This document shows positions 52,338 through 61,379 of a DNA stretch of 64,000 nucleotides, one piece after another. Numbering within the stretch: position 1 is the stretch's first letter; every line of letters starts with the position of its first letter. The stretch is taken from NCBI RefSeq assembly GCF_031081985.1, contig NZ_JARWSK010000004.1, forward strand, positions 372,001 through 436,000. The letters are read 5' to 3'. A model generated the notes under the pieces. That model ran no database searches. It saw only the letters and a list, made by a program, of their open reading frames with translations, and was not told the origin of the DNA. The position numbers and the translations under genes were made by a program. The stretch comes from Komagataeibacter xylinus. Lineage in GTDB: Bacteria > Pseudomonadota > Alphaproteobacteria > Acetobacterales > Acetobacteraceae.

Positions 52338-53360
52338 ATGGCGGATTTCTTCTTTCACACCACGCTTGGCCAGCTTCTGCTGATCGTGCTCGAATCCCTT
52401 GCGGTGCTCGTGCCGCTGCTGCTGGGCGTGGCCTACCTTACGCTGGCCGAGCGCAAGGTCATGGCCGCGATGCAGTTGCGCAAGGGGCCGAACGTGAACG
52501 GCCCGTTCGGCGTGCTGCAGGCCTTTGCCGATGCCATCAAGATGCTGACCAAGGAGACGGTCATCCCGTCTGGCGCCAACCGGATGCTGTTCCTGTTTGC
52601 GCCCTTCCTCACCTTCTCGCTGGCCATGATCGCGTGGGCGGTCATTCCCACCGGCAACGGGCTGGCCATTGCCAACATCAATGTGGGCATCCTCTACCTG
52701 CTGGCCATCTCGTCGCTCGGTGTCTACGGCATGCTGATTGCGGGCTGGGCGTCGAACTCCAAATACGCCTTTCTCGGCGGGCTGCGCTCGGCGGCGCAGA
52801 TGGTGTCGTATGAGGTGTCCATCGGGCTGGTGATCGTGTCGGTGCTGCTGGCTGTGGGCAGCCTCAACCTCAACGACATCGTGCTGGCGCAGCGCCATGT
52901 GTGGTTCTGCCTGCCCATGTTCCCGATGTTCATCGTGTTCTTCATCTCGGCGCTGGCCGAGACCAACCGCGCGCCGTTTGACCTGCCCGAGGGCGAGAGC
53001 GAACTGGTGGCAGGCTTCTTTGTGGAATATTCGGCGCTCGCCTTTGGCCTGTTCTTCCTGGGTGAATACGCGAACATGTTCCTCATGTCCGGCATGGTCA
53101 GCATCCTGTTCCTGGGTGGCTGGCTGCCGCCGCTGGCGATTGCACCCTTTACATGGATACCGGGGCCTTTGTGGCTGATCGCCAAGATCCTGTTCTGCCT
53201 GTTCGTGTTCATCTGGGTGCGCGCGACATTTCCCCGCTACCGCTACGACCAGTTGATGCGACTGGGCTGGAAGGTGTTCCTGCCGTTCTCGCTGGCGTGG
53301 ATGGTGCTGACCGCGGGGTTCCTGATGGTAACGGGCCTTCTGCCCGGAGGAGCAGGCTGA
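52338..53360 (+). CDS. nuoH: NADH-quinone oxidoreductase subunit H
   Basis: A 340-residue membrane subunit that joins the arms and forms part of the quinone channel. It has about eight helices, with [22 protein letters not shown] near residue 35 and [24 protein letters not shown] as clear signatures. The ATG at 52338 follows the nuoG stop; the end overlaps nuoI in TGATG. Confidence 0.97.
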   Translation: MADFFFHTTLGQLLLIVLESLAVLVPLLLGVAYLTLAERKVMAAMQLRKGPNVNGPFGVLQAFADAIKMLTKETVIPSGANRMLFLFAPFLTFSLAMIAWAVIPTGNGLAIANINVGILYLLAISSLGVYGMLIAGWASNSKYAFLGGLRSAAQMVSYEVSIGLVIVSVLLAVGSLNLNDIVLAQRHVWFCLPMFPMFIVFFISALAETNRAPFDLPEGESELVAGFFVEYSALAFGLFFLGEYANMFLMSGMVSILFLGGWLPPLAIAPFTWIPGPLWLIAKILFCLFVFIWVRATFPRYRYDQLMRLGWKVFLPFSLAWMVLTAGFLMVTGLLPGGAG

Positions 53361-53848
53361 TGAATGCGTTAACCAAAGCCGCCCGCTCCATGCTGCTCGC
53401 CGAGCTTGCGGCAGGCATGGGGGCAACGCTGAAGGCGTTTTTCAAGCCCAAGGCCACGATCAACTACCCCTACGAAAAAGGTGTGCTTTCGCCGCGCTTC
53501 CGGGGCGAGCATGCGCTGCGCCGCTATCCCAATGGGGAGGAACGCTGCATTGCGTGCAAGCTGTGCGAGGCGACATGCCCCGCCGAGGCGATCACCATCG
53601 AGGCCGAACCGCGCGATGACGGCTCGCGCCGCACCACGCGCTACGACATCGACATGACCAAATGCATCTATTGCGGCCTGTGCGAGGAAGCCTGCCCGGT
53701 GGATGCGATTGTCGAAGGGCCGAATTATGAGTTCGCGACCGAAACCCGCGAAGAACTGATGTACGACAAGGACAAGCTGCTGGCCAATGGCGACCGCTGG
53801 GAAAGCGTGCTGGCCCGCAGGCTCGAGCTTGATGCCCCGTACCGCTGA
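53360..53848 (+). CDS. nuoI: NADH-quinone oxidoreductase subunit I
   Basis: A 162-residue 23-kDa-type ferredoxin-like subunit. Two [4Fe-4S] clusters (N6a, N6b) have ligands in [16 protein letters not shown] and [16 protein letters not shown]. The start ATG shares a base with the nuoH stop. Confidence 0.97.
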   Translation: MNALTKAARSMLLAELAAGMGATLKAFFKPKATINYPYEKGVLSPRFRGEHALRRYPNGEERCIACKLCEATCPAEAITIEAEPRDDGSRRTTRYDIDMTKCIYCGLCEEACPVDAIVEGPNYEFATETREELMYDKDKLLANGDRWESVLARRLELDAPYR

Positions 53849-53906
53849 ACGTGCATGGCCGCCCCGGCCCATGCCGGGAAAGCCTTGCCAGCAGGAGGAA
53901 ACATCC

Positions 53907-53930
53907 ATGCGGCAGGAAACCTACCCATGA
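53907..53930 (+). other. Seven-codon leader frame ending on the nuoJ start
   Basis: An ATG at 53907 has the best ribosome site nearby, AGGAGG at 8-base spacing, and reads MRQETYP before a TGA at 53928. That TGA overlaps the nuoJ ATG at 53927 (ATGA). It may couple ribosome delivery to nuoJ or be chance. Confidence 0.4.
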
Positions 53931-54700
53931 TGACCCAGATTGTCTTTTACGTTTTTGCTGCGGTTCTGGTCCTGTCCGCCACCATGGTGGTGAGCGCGCG
54001 CAACCCCGTGCATTCGGTGCTGTTCCTGATCCTCGCCTTCTTCAACGCAGCCGGGCTGTTCCTCATTGCAGGGGCCGAGTTCCTGGCGATGACGCTGGTC
54101 ATTGTCTATGTGGGCGCGGTGGCGGTCCTTTTCCTGTTCGTGGTCATGATGCTGGATGTCAACTTCACGCAGATGCGTGAAAGCGTGCAGCGTTACGCGC
54201 CCATTGGTGGGGTTGTGGGTGGCGTGCTGCTGGTTGAACTGCTCATGGCGTTCATGCACTGGCGCGCGGCAACCAATATCGGGCAGATCGCGCATCTCGT
54301 GCCCTCGTCACCCACGCGCACCAACACGGCGGCGCTGGGTGATGTGATCTACACCCACTACATCTTCCTGTTCCAGGCCTGCGCGCTGGTGCTGCTCGTG
54401 GCCATGATCGGGGCGATCGTGCTCACCCTGCGCGAGCGGCCTACAGGACGGCGGCAGAACATCGACCGCCAGCACGACCGCACGGTGGCGGATTCACTTG
54501 AAATGCTGCAGGTGCCGCTTGGCGCGGGCGTTGATGCGCAGGGCGGCTTCCTGCGTCCGCATGAGAGCTACGACATCGCCGCCGTGCCCGGCACCTATGG
54601 CACCGAGGCCTGGCGCGTGGCCGAAGCACGCGAAGCAGCCGGCAACGCGCTGGTGGTGACGACGCCTGCGACTGGCACGAAAGGAGAGGGCGATGAATAG
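53927..54700 (+). CDS. nuoJ: NADH-quinone oxidoreductase subunit J, long C-terminal tail
   Basis: A 257-residue membrane subunit with five helices (first [18 protein letters not shown]; conserved [20 protein letters not shown] and [19 protein letters not shown], the site of the pi-bulge helix). After the last helix, about residue 170, there is a hydrophilic tail of some 85 residues, longer than I recall for relatives of about 200 residues. ATG codons at 53927 and 53930 are adjacent. The end overlaps nuoK by 8 bases. Confidence 0.95.
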   Translation: MMTQIVFYVFAAVLVLSATMVVSARNPVHSVLFLILAFFNAAGLFLIAGAEFLAMTLVIVYVGAVAVLFLFVVMMLDVNFTQMRESVQRYAPIGGVVGGVLLVELLMAFMHWRAATNIGQIAHLVPSSPTRTNTAALGDVIYTHYIFLFQACALVLLVAMIGAIVLTLRERPTGRRQNIDRQHDRTVADSLEMLQVPLGAGVDAQGGFLRPHESYDIAAVPGTYGTEAWRVAEAREAAGNALVVTTPATGTKGEGDE

Positions 54701-55016
54701 CCCGATTGAGGCCATTGGCCTGACACCCTACCTCAGCATTGGCGCGATTTTGCTGGTGCTTGGCGTGTTCGGCATTTTTCTCAACCGCAAGAACGTCATC
54801 ATCATCCTGATGTCGATCGAGCTGATCCTGCTTTCGGCCAACATCAATTTCGTGGCGTTCTCGGCTGCGACCGGCGACCTGTCGGGGCAGGTGATGACCC
54901 TGTTCGTGCTGACCATCGCGGCGGCGGAATCCGCCATCGGGTTGGCCATTGTCACGGTGTATTTCCGTAATCGCGGCTCGATCGAAGTCGACGATATCAC
55001 GATGATGAAGGGGTAA
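54693..55016 (+). CDS. nuoK: NADH-quinone oxidoreductase subunit K
   Basis: A 107-residue membrane subunit of the MrpC type with three helices. Conserved blocks are [29 protein letters not shown] (two key Glu in helix 2 and 3 region) and [21 protein letters not shown]. Begins inside the end of nuoJ; nuoL starts 5 bp later. Confidence 0.96.
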   Translation: MNSPIEAIGLTPYLSIGAILLVLGVFGIFLNRKNVIIILMSIELILLSANINFVAFSAATGDLSGQVMTLFVLTIAAAESAIGLAIVTVYFRNRGSIEVDDITMMKG

Positions 55017-55021
55017 GGGAC

Positions 55022-56959
55022 ATGCAGGCGGCATCCTTCCTGTTTGAAGTCGCGGTCTTCGCGCCCCTGATCGGGTTTCTCATCGCCGGTGGCTTTGGCC
55101 GCCTGATGGGCGACAGTGCTGCGCGGTTCACCACCATTGCCCTCATGCTGTGCGCGGCGCTGTCCGCCATTGGCGTGCTGGGCTTCGAGATGGGAGGCGT
55201 GAACCCGATTGTCGTGCCGGTTGCCGACTGGATCCATGCGGCAGGCTTTACGGCCGACTGGCAGTTACGCATGGACATGCTCTCGGTCAGCGTGGTGGCC
55301 ATGGTCACGACCGTGTCGCTGCTGGTGCATGTGTACAGCGTGGGCTACATGGCGGATGAGAAGCAGGCGGTCTGCCGCTTCTTCGCCTATCTCTCGCTGT
55401 TTACCTTCGCCATGCTCATGCTGGTCACGTCCGACAACCTGCTCCAGCTCTTCTTCGGCTGGGAAGGGGTGGGGCTCGCGAGCTACCTGCTGATCGGCTA
55501 CTGGTATGACCGCCCTGCGGCATGTGCTGCCGCCATCAAGGCGTTCGTGGTCAACCGCATTGCCGACCTGTTCTTCCTTGTCGGCATCTCGCTCATCTAC
55601 ATCCGGCTGGGCAGCGTGTCGTATGATGCGATCTTTGCCGCCATTCCGTACCACATGCATGACACGTTCCAGCTTTTCGGCACGCATCCGCTGCTGGAGG
55701 TGATCGCGACCCTGCTGTTCATTGGCGCCATGGGCAAGTCGGCGCAACTGTTCCTGCATACCTGGCTGCCTGATGCGATGGAGGGGCCAACCCCGGTTTC
55801 CGCCCTGATCCACGCGGCCACCATGGTCACGGCGGGGGTGTTCCTGATGGTGCGCATGTCGCCGCTGGTGGAACTCGCACCCGTAACGCGCGACCTGATT
55901 ATCCTGATTGGTGGCACCACCAGTTTCTTTGCCGCAACCGTTGGGCTGGTGCAGCCCGACATCAAGCGCACCATTGCCTATTCCACCTGCTCGCAGCTTG
56001 GCTACATGTTCGTGGCCGTTGGCGTGGGGGCGTATCAGGCCTCGATGTTCCACCTCACCACGCATGCCTTCTTCAAGGCGCTTCTGTTCCTTGGGGCTGG
56101 CTGCGTGATCCATGCCGTGCATGACGAGCAGGACATGTTCCGCATGGGCGGGCTGTGGCGCAAGATTCCCTATACCTACGCCGCCATGTGGATCGGCAGC
56201 CTCGCACTGGCCGGTATCTTCCCGTTTGCGGGGTATTGGTCGAAAGATGCCATTCTGGAAGCCGCATGGATGTCAGGTTCCTCCATGGGGCATTATGGCT
56301 GGGTCATGGGCTGCATCACCGCGTTCCTGACTGCGCTGTATAGCTGGCGGCTGATCTTCCTCGTGTTTCATGGCAAACCGCGTGACGTGCACCTGCATGA
56401 GGGCGCGCATGAAAGCCCGCCTTCCATGATGGTGCCGCTTGTGGTGCTGTCGGTCGGCGCCGTGCTGGCAGGCGTTGTGCTGGCGCCGTTCTATGTGGGT
56501 GCCAACCAAGCCGGGTTCTGGGGCGAGGCGATTGCCAGCCTGCCGGGGCATGACATCATGGAGCGCCTTGAGCAGACCCCGGGCCTGATTGCGCTGGTGC
56601 CGACCTTCGCTGCCATTGCGGGCATTGCGGTGGCCTATCTGTGCTACATGGCAAGCCCCGGCATTCCGGCCACGCTGGCGCGCAGCCTGCGCCCGCTTTA
56701 CCTGTTCCTGCTCAACAAATGGTACTTTGATGAGGTGTACGATGCCGTGTTCGTGCGCCCCTACCGCGCGCTGGCGCGGCTGTTGTGGAAGGGCGCTGAC
56801 GAAGGCGTTGTCGAAGCGATACCCGAAGGGCTGGCCAGGCTGACCGCAGGCACCGCAGGCCAGGCCGTGCGGGTGCAGACCGGGTCGATGGCGGTCTATG
56901 CCTTTTCCATGCTGATCGGGCTGGTGGTGCTGCTGACCACCATCCTGTTCGCCAGCTAA
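55022..56959 (+). CDS. nuoL: NADH-quinone oxidoreductase subunit L
   Basis: A 645-residue antiporter-like subunit at the far end of the membrane arm. Blocks specific to NuoL are GKSAQLFLHTWLPDAMEGPTPVSALIHAATMVTAG, GYMFVAVGVGAYQASMFHL, and the C-terminal anchor with LNKWYFDEVYDAVFVRPYRALARLL, which belongs to the long lateral helix. Length matches an intact NuoL alone, so it does not include a fused NuoM. nuoN follows after only 25 bp. Confidence 0.96.
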   Translation: MQAASFLFEVAVFAPLIGFLIAGGFGRLMGDSAARFTTIALMLCAALSAIGVLGFEMGGVNPIVVPVADWIHAAGFTADWQLRMDMLSVSVVAMVTTVSLLVHVYSVGYMADEKQAVCRFFAYLSLFTFAMLMLVTSDNLLQLFFGWEGVGLASYLLIGYWYDRPAACAAAIKAFVVNRIADLFFLVGISLIYIRLGSVSYDAIFAAIPYHMHDTFQLFGTHPLLEVIATLLFIGAMGKSAQLFLHTWLPDAMEGPTPVSALIHAATMVTAGVFLMVRMSPLVELAPVTRDLIILIGGTTSFFAATVGLVQPDIKRTIAYSTCSQLGYMFVAVGVGAYQASMFHLTTHAFFKALLFLGAGCVIHAVHDEQDMFRMGGLWRKIPYTYAAMWIGSLALAGIFPFAGYWSKDAILEAAWMSGSSMGHYGWVMGCITAFLTALYSWRLIFLVFHGKPRDVHLHEGAHESPPSMMVPLVVLSVGAVLAGVVLAPFYVGANQAGFWGEAIASLPGHDIMERLEQTPGLIALVPTFAAIAGIAVAYLCYMASPGIPATLARSLRPLYLFLLNKWYFDEVYDAVFVRPYRALARLLWKGADEGVVEAIPEGLARLTAGTAGQAVRVQTGSMAVYAFSMLIGLVVLLTTILFAS

Positions 56960-56967
56960 CCCCAAGG

Positions 56968-56988
56968 ATGTCAGGGCCAAACCAATGA
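56968..56988 (+). other. Six-codon frame in the nuoL-nuoN gap
   Basis: ATG at 56968 reads MSGPNQ and ends in a TGA overlapping the nuoN ATG at 56985. It occupies the place where nuoM would be. It may be a coupling leader, a deletion scar, or chance. Confidence 0.3.
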
Positions 56989-58409
56989 ACTGGACACTTG
57001 CTCTGCCCGAAATCGTGCTGGCCCTGTCCGGGCTGGTCATCCTGCTGGCCGGGGTGATGCAAAAGCGCGGTCAGGCTTTCTTTTCATGCACCATGATGAC
57101 GCTGTTCGCCTTGGTGGTGACGGCGGCCCTCGTGGTGCTCTCGCCCGATGGCACGGGTTACAGCCATGTCTTCATCAATGATGGCTTTGCGCGTTTCATG
57201 AAGGTGCTGGCGCTGGCGGGGGCGGCACTCTCGCTGGTGCTGGGTATTGGCTATGCGCGCGAGATGGAAATCGACAAATTCGAGTTTCCCGTGCTGGTGC
57301 TGTTCTCGACCCTTGGCGCCATGATTATGGCCTCATCGGGCAACCTCATGACGCTGTTCGTGGGGCTCGAACTCTCTTCGCTGTCCATCTACATCCTGTG
57401 CGCCTTTGCGCGTGATCAGGTGACGGCGGCGGAGGCGGGGCTGAAATACTTCGTGCTCGGCTCGCTGGCCTCGGGCATCCTGCTTTATGGCATCTCGCTG
57501 GCCTACGGCTTTGCTGGCACGCTGGATTATGCCGGGTTGCAGCAGGCGGTGCGCGGCAGCGCCGTGCTGCCGGCGGGGCTTATGGTGGGCATCGTGTTCG
57601 TGCTGGTGGGGCTGTGCTTCAAGCTGTCCATGGTGCCGTTCCATATGTGGACGCCCGATGTGTACCAGGGTGCGCCCACCTCGGTCACCGCCTACATGGC
57701 GGGTGCCCCCAAGATTGCAGCATTCGCCGTGCTGCTGCGGGTGATGGCGGGGCCGTTCGGCTCCATGGCGCACCAGTGGCAACTGCTGATCGAGGTGGTC
57801 TCGGCGGCGTCGATGGTGTTTGGCGCGCTTGCGGCCATTCCGCAGGGCAACATCAAGCGGCTCATGGCGTATTCCTCCATCGGGCATATGGGCTACGCCA
57901 TGATCGGCCTTGCGGCGGGCACGGCGGAGGGCACGCGCGGCACGCTGGTCTATCTGGTGACGTATCTGTTCATGAACGTGGGCGCGTTCGCGGGCATCGT
58001 GGCCATGCGGCGCAAGGGCCGCGCGGTCAGCCGCATCAGCGACCTTGCGGGGCTGGGCCGCAGCGACCCCGGCATGGCGCTGGCCATGGCGGTGTTCATG
58101 TTCTCCATGGCGGGCGCACCGCCGCTGGCGGGCTTCTTTGGCAAGCTCATGGTGTTCTATGCCGCGATCAACGCGCAGCTTTACGGGCTGGCGGCCATCG
58201 GTATCATCAGTAGCGTGATCGGGGCGTATTATTATATACGCATCGTCAAGATCATGTTTTTCGATGCCGCCGCCCCGGCGCTGGACCGTGCGCCGGTTTC
58301 GGTCTCGTTCGTGTCCGTCGGCATGGGGCTGGTCACGGTGTTCTTCATCGTGGCCCTCGGCCCGGTTGCTACGGCGGCACAGGCGGCGGCTGCTGCATTG
58401 TTCAGGTAG
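56985..58409 (+). CDS. nuoN: NADH-quinone oxidoreductase subunit N
   Basis: A 474-residue antiporter-like subunit of the proton-pumping arm. NuoN-specific signatures are LFVGLELSSLSIYILCAFAR, FKLSMVPFHMWTPDVYQGAPTSVTAYMAGAPKIAAFAVLLR and NIKRLMAYSSIGHMGYAM. These separate it from NuoM, whose typical WLPDAHVEAPT region is not seen anywhere in this operon. birA starts 3 bp after its stop. Confidence 0.95.
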   Translation: MNWTLALPEIVLALSGLVILLAGVMQKRGQAFFSCTMMTLFALVVTAALVVLSPDGTGYSHVFINDGFARFMKVLALAGAALSLVLGIGYAREMEIDKFEFPVLVLFSTLGAMIMASSGNLMTLFVGLELSSLSIYILCAFARDQVTAAEAGLKYFVLGSLASGILLYGISLAYGFAGTLDYAGLQQAVRGSAVLPAGLMVGIVFVLVGLCFKLSMVPFHMWTPDVYQGAPTSVTAYMAGAPKIAAFAVLLRVMAGPFGSMAHQWQLLIEVVSAASMVFGALAAIPQGNIKRLMAYSSIGHMGYAMIGLAAGTAEGTRGTLVYLVTYLFMNVGAFAGIVAMRRKGRAVSRISDLAGLGRSDPGMALAMAVFMFSMAGAPPLAGFFGKLMVFYAAINAQLYGLAAIGIISSVIGAYYYIRIVKIMFFDAAAPALDRAPVSVSFVSVGMGLVTVFFIVALGPVATAAQAAAAALFR

Positions 58410-58412
58410 TTC

Positions 58413-59204
58413 ATGACCCATAGCCCCTCAGCTTTCCGCACCATGAGCATTCCCCGCAGCGGGGGGCGCACATGGCCGTTGCAGGTGCATGACAGGCTCG
58501 GCTCCACATCCGACCTGTGCAAGGACATGCTGGCGGCAGGCGACGGGCAGGACGGGCTTGCGGTGCTGGCCCTTGAACAGACAGCCGGGCGCGGCAGCCG
58601 GGGGCGCGAATGGCGTGATCCGGGCGGCAATCTGGCGCTGTCGGTCATGCTGGTGGGGCAGGGGGCGGTGGTGCCGGTGGGGGCGTGGCCGTTTATTGCA
58701 GGGCTTGCGCTATATGATGCCGTGGCGGGCTTCCTGCCTGAACCGGGCGCGTTGGAACTCAAATGGCCCAATGACCTGCTGCTGCACGGACGCAAGATGG
58801 CGGGCATCCTCATCGAGACGGGGGCGGCTGAGGCAGGCCCGTGGCAGGTGATCGGCATGGGGGCCAACCTTGCCGCCGCCCCGCGCATAGAAGGCCGTGA
58901 ACTGGCCTGCCTGGCGGAATGTGGCGTTGCGGTCAGCCCGACCGACATGGCGCGCGCCATTTTGCGCGCCCTCGATACATGGCTGGAATGCCATGCGGCG
59001 CAGGGGTTTGGCGCTATACGCGCGGCGTGGCTTGCGCGGGCGCACCCGCCGGGCACCAGGCTGCGTGTGGTGGCGGGCAACCAGGCTTTCAGTGGCACGT
59101 TTGCCGGGCTGGCGGATGACGGAATCCTGCTGCTCGACACCCCCGCAGGCCCCCGGCAGGTGGTGACGGGCGAGGTGCTGATGGCGGGTGGCAGGCAAGA
59201 ATAA
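58413..59204 (+). CDS. birA: Biotin--[acetyl-CoA-carboxylase] ligase
   Basis: BirA attaches biotin to the acetyl-CoA carboxylase carrier protein. The 263-residue protein has the nucleotide motif GRGSRGREW at residues 59-67 and the biotin-binding Lys 128 in GRKMAGILIE, plus KWPNDLLL. There is no N-terminal DNA-binding domain, so it is a ligase only. A second in-frame ATG at 58443 is possible. It follows nuoN by 3 bp and is probably cotranscribed with nuo, a common alphaproteobacterial arrangement. Confidence 0.94.
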   Translation: MTHSPSAFRTMSIPRSGGRTWPLQVHDRLGSTSDLCKDMLAAGDGQDGLAVLALEQTAGRGSRGREWRDPGGNLALSVMLVGQGAVVPVGAWPFIAGLALYDAVAGFLPEPGALELKWPNDLLLHGRKMAGILIETGAAEAGPWQVIGMGANLAAAPRIEGRELACLAECGVAVSPTDMARAILRALDTWLECHAAQGFGAIRAAWLARAHPPGTRLRVVAGNQAFSGTFAGLADDGILLLDTPAGPRQVVTGEVLMAGGRQE

Positions 59205-59502
59205 TCCGCCCCGATTGCGGAAAGAGATTTAAGTCAGGGGGATTACATGATAATCCCTTGCAGGAATTCATCGTGCGTCGTTTTGTTTCGGTGCGGTGTC
59301 GAACGCCATTTTCCGGGCGGGAAATGCGCTGGTTCCACCGCCTGCTTCAGGCCGCGCACACTGCCAGCGACTGGCGAGAGAACAGGATCTTGGCCCTGAT
59401 CGGGCTGACAACAGGACAGGCAAACCGGCACGGAACAGGCGTTCCGGGCCCTTTCTTCAAACGCATCTTCCAACCCATGATATCTTGTAACAGGACCTTT
59501 TA
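59205..59502. other. Intergenic gap between birA and rnj, no gene recognised
   Basis: 298 bp with no convincing gene. It has a small dyad GGGATTA/TAATCCC at 59239-59257 and the rnj ribosome site AACAGGA near its end. An 81-codon open frame (TTG 59258 to a TAA overlapping the rnj ATG) has no recognisable similarity. In many relatives coaX lies here; no trace of it is seen. Confidence 0.6.
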
Positions 59503-61146
59503 ATGAATGACATGACAGGCGTTTCTTTCCTTCCGCTGGGCGGAACCGGCGAAATTGGCATGAACCTCAACCTCTACCGCCAGGGCGATACGTGGCTGGC
59601 GGTGGATTGTGGCATCGGCTTCAGCGGCAACGACACGCCCGAGGCCGAGATCATCCTGCCCGACCCCGTATTCATCGCCGAGCGGCGCAAGGCGCTGGCG
59701 GGTCTGGTCGTGACCCATGCGCATGAGGACCATCTCGGCGCCATCGCCCATCTGTGGCCGCAGCTTGGCTGCCCGGTCTATGTAACGCCGTTTGCCGCAG
59801 CCGTGCTGCGCCGCAAGCTTGGCGAGGCAGGGCTTGTGCAGCAGGTGCCCATCCATGTGATCGCGCCCGGTGGCGCGTTCAACGTGGGGCCGTTCGACCT
59901 GCGTTTTGTCTCGGTCACGCATTCGGTGCCGGAATCACAGTCGCTGGTGCTGCGCACGCCGCAGGGCATCATCATCCACACCGGTGACTGGAAGATCGAC
60001 CCCGACCCGCAGGTCGGCCCGCCGACCGACCTTGAAACCTTTGCAGCCCTTGGCCGCGAGGGCGTGCTGGCCATGGTGTGCGACAGCACCAACGTGCGCA
60101 CCGAAGGGCCTTCCGCATCGGAAGCCGATGTGCGGCGCGAGATGATCCGCCTCATCGCATCGCTTGAAGGCCGCATTGCCGTCACCTGCTTTGCCAGCAA
60201 CGTGGCCCGCGTGGAAACGCTGGCCAAGGCGGCGCAGGCCGCAGGCCGCCGCGTGGCCGTGGTGGGCCGCAGCCTGCGCAACCTCGAGGTTGCAGCGCGG
60301 GAATGTGGCTACCTGTCCGATGTGCCGAACTTCCTGTCCGAGCAGGATGCCAATTCGGTGCCTGACAACCAGATCATGCTGATCGTGACCGGTAGCCAGG
60401 GCGAGCCGCGCTCGGCGCTGTCGCGCATTGCGTCCGACACGCACCCCAACATCTCGCTTGGCGAGGGGGATACGGTCATCTACAGCAGCCGCATGATTCC
60501 CGGTAACGAGCAGGCCGTCATCCAGGTGCAGGACAATCTGACCCGGCGCGGCGTGCATGTCATTACCGACAAGGATCATCTCGTGCATGTGTCCGGCCAT
60601 GCCACGGGCGGTGATGTGCGCAAGCTGTATGACCTCGTGCGTCCGCGCTTCCTCATTCCCGTGCATGGCGAGTGGCGTCACCTGACCGCCAATGCCGCCA
60701 TTGCGCAGGAACTCAACATCGAGCCGGTGCTGCTTGAAGATGGCGATATTCTCGACATCCGCAGCGACGGGGTGGAAGTTGGCGACACCGCGCCCACCGG
60801 GCGGCTGGTGCTTGATGGCGGCCGCATCCTGCCCATGAATGGTGGTGTGCTGTCGGCGCGGCGGCGCATGCTGTTCAACGGCATGGTGCTGGGCAGCTTT
60901 GCCGTCGATGACGAGGGCTACCTGATCGGCGACCCCAAGGTGAGCGCCCCCGGCCTGCTTGATGCCGAAGACCCCGAGACCGCGCGCGTGACGGAAGAAT
61001 TCGGCAATGCGCTCGATGAAATTCCCGATGAACTGCGCGAGAACGACGCCACCTTCCGCGAGGCCGCCAAGACCGCGCTGCGCCGCGCACTCGGCCGCAA
61101 GCTGCAAAAGCGCCCTCTGGTAGATGTGCATCTGCTGCGCGTCTGA
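59503..61146 (+). CDS. rnj: Ribonuclease J
   Basis: RNase J combines endonuclease and 5'-3' exonuclease action in RNA decay and maturation. The 547-residue protein has the zinc motif THAHEDHLGA at residues 71-80, GDWKIDPDP, the beta-CASP signatures MVCDSTN and VTGSQGEPRSAL, and SGHATGGDVRKLYDLVRPRFLIPVHGEWRHL. The beginning FLPLGGTGEIGMN is typical. It is followed by a nested-hairpin repeat. Confidence 0.95.
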   Translation: MNDMTGVSFLPLGGTGEIGMNLNLYRQGDTWLAVDCGIGFSGNDTPEAEIILPDPVFIAERRKALAGLVVTHAHEDHLGAIAHLWPQLGCPVYVTPFAAAVLRRKLGEAGLVQQVPIHVIAPGGAFNVGPFDLRFVSVTHSVPESQSLVLRTPQGIIIHTGDWKIDPDPQVGPPTDLETFAALGREGVLAMVCDSTNVRTEGPSASEADVRREMIRLIASLEGRIAVTCFASNVARVETLAKAAQAAGRRVAVVGRSLRNLEVAARECGYLSDVPNFLSEQDANSVPDNQIMLIVTGSQGEPRSALSRIASDTHPNISLGEGDTVIYSSRMIPGNEQAVIQVQDNLTRRGVHVITDKDHLVHVSGHATGGDVRKLYDLVRPRFLIPVHGEWRHLTANAAIAQELNIEPVLLEDGDILDIRSDGVEVGDTAPTGRLVLDGGRILPMNGGVLSARRRMLFNGMVLGSFAVDDEGYLIGDPKVSAPGLLDAEDPETARVTEEFGNALDEIPDELRENDATFREAAKTALRRALGRKLQKRPLVDVHLLRV

Positions 61147-61181
61147 GAAGCTGTTTCAAAACAACTCATTGATAAAAAATG

Positions 61182-61263
61182 ACAAAAGTTTTTGGGCGCC
61201 GCCTTTTTTCAAAAAGGCGGTGTTCTTTGAAGCTTTTTGAAAAAAGCTTCACCAAAAACTTCC
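61182..61263 (+). repeat. Nested-hairpin intergenic repeat, copy 3
   Basis: The same element as at 1441: outer AAGTTTTTGG/CCAAAAACTT arms, the GCCGCC/GGCGG hairpin, and the perfect GAAGCTTTTT hairpin. Unlike the others it lies between genes on the same strand (rnj and proS), 35 bases after the rnj stop. Confidence 0.85.
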
Positions 61264-61339
61264 TTATGATTTCTGGATGTTTTTCCGGGCTGACTTTTCA
61301 GGCAGTCCCTAAGTCCGGCGGCACAGTGCAAACATTTAT

Positions 61340-61379
61340 GGCAGGGAACGGACGGACCGTTTCCTGCCATTTTTTATTG
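61340..61379 (+). terminator. Intrinsic terminator between rnj and proS
   Basis: A 12-bp stem, GGCAGGGAACGG with CCGTTTCCTGCC (one G-T pair), and T6 after the stem. It splits rnj from proS. The rest of the gap (61380-61619) holds no recognised gene and should carry the proS promoter. Confidence 0.87.

Noticed and set aside
55022-58409. nuoM hidden as a fusion or as the gene called nuoN
   Set aside because: nuoL is of normal single-subunit length with its own C-terminal tail, and the next gene has NuoN-specific motifs.
59258-59503. 81-codon frame ending on the rnj start codon (possible coaX remnant)
   Set aside because: It starts at TTG, has no coaX-like ATP-binding or type III kinase motif, and its composition is not convincing; only its stop overlap with rnj is suggestive.
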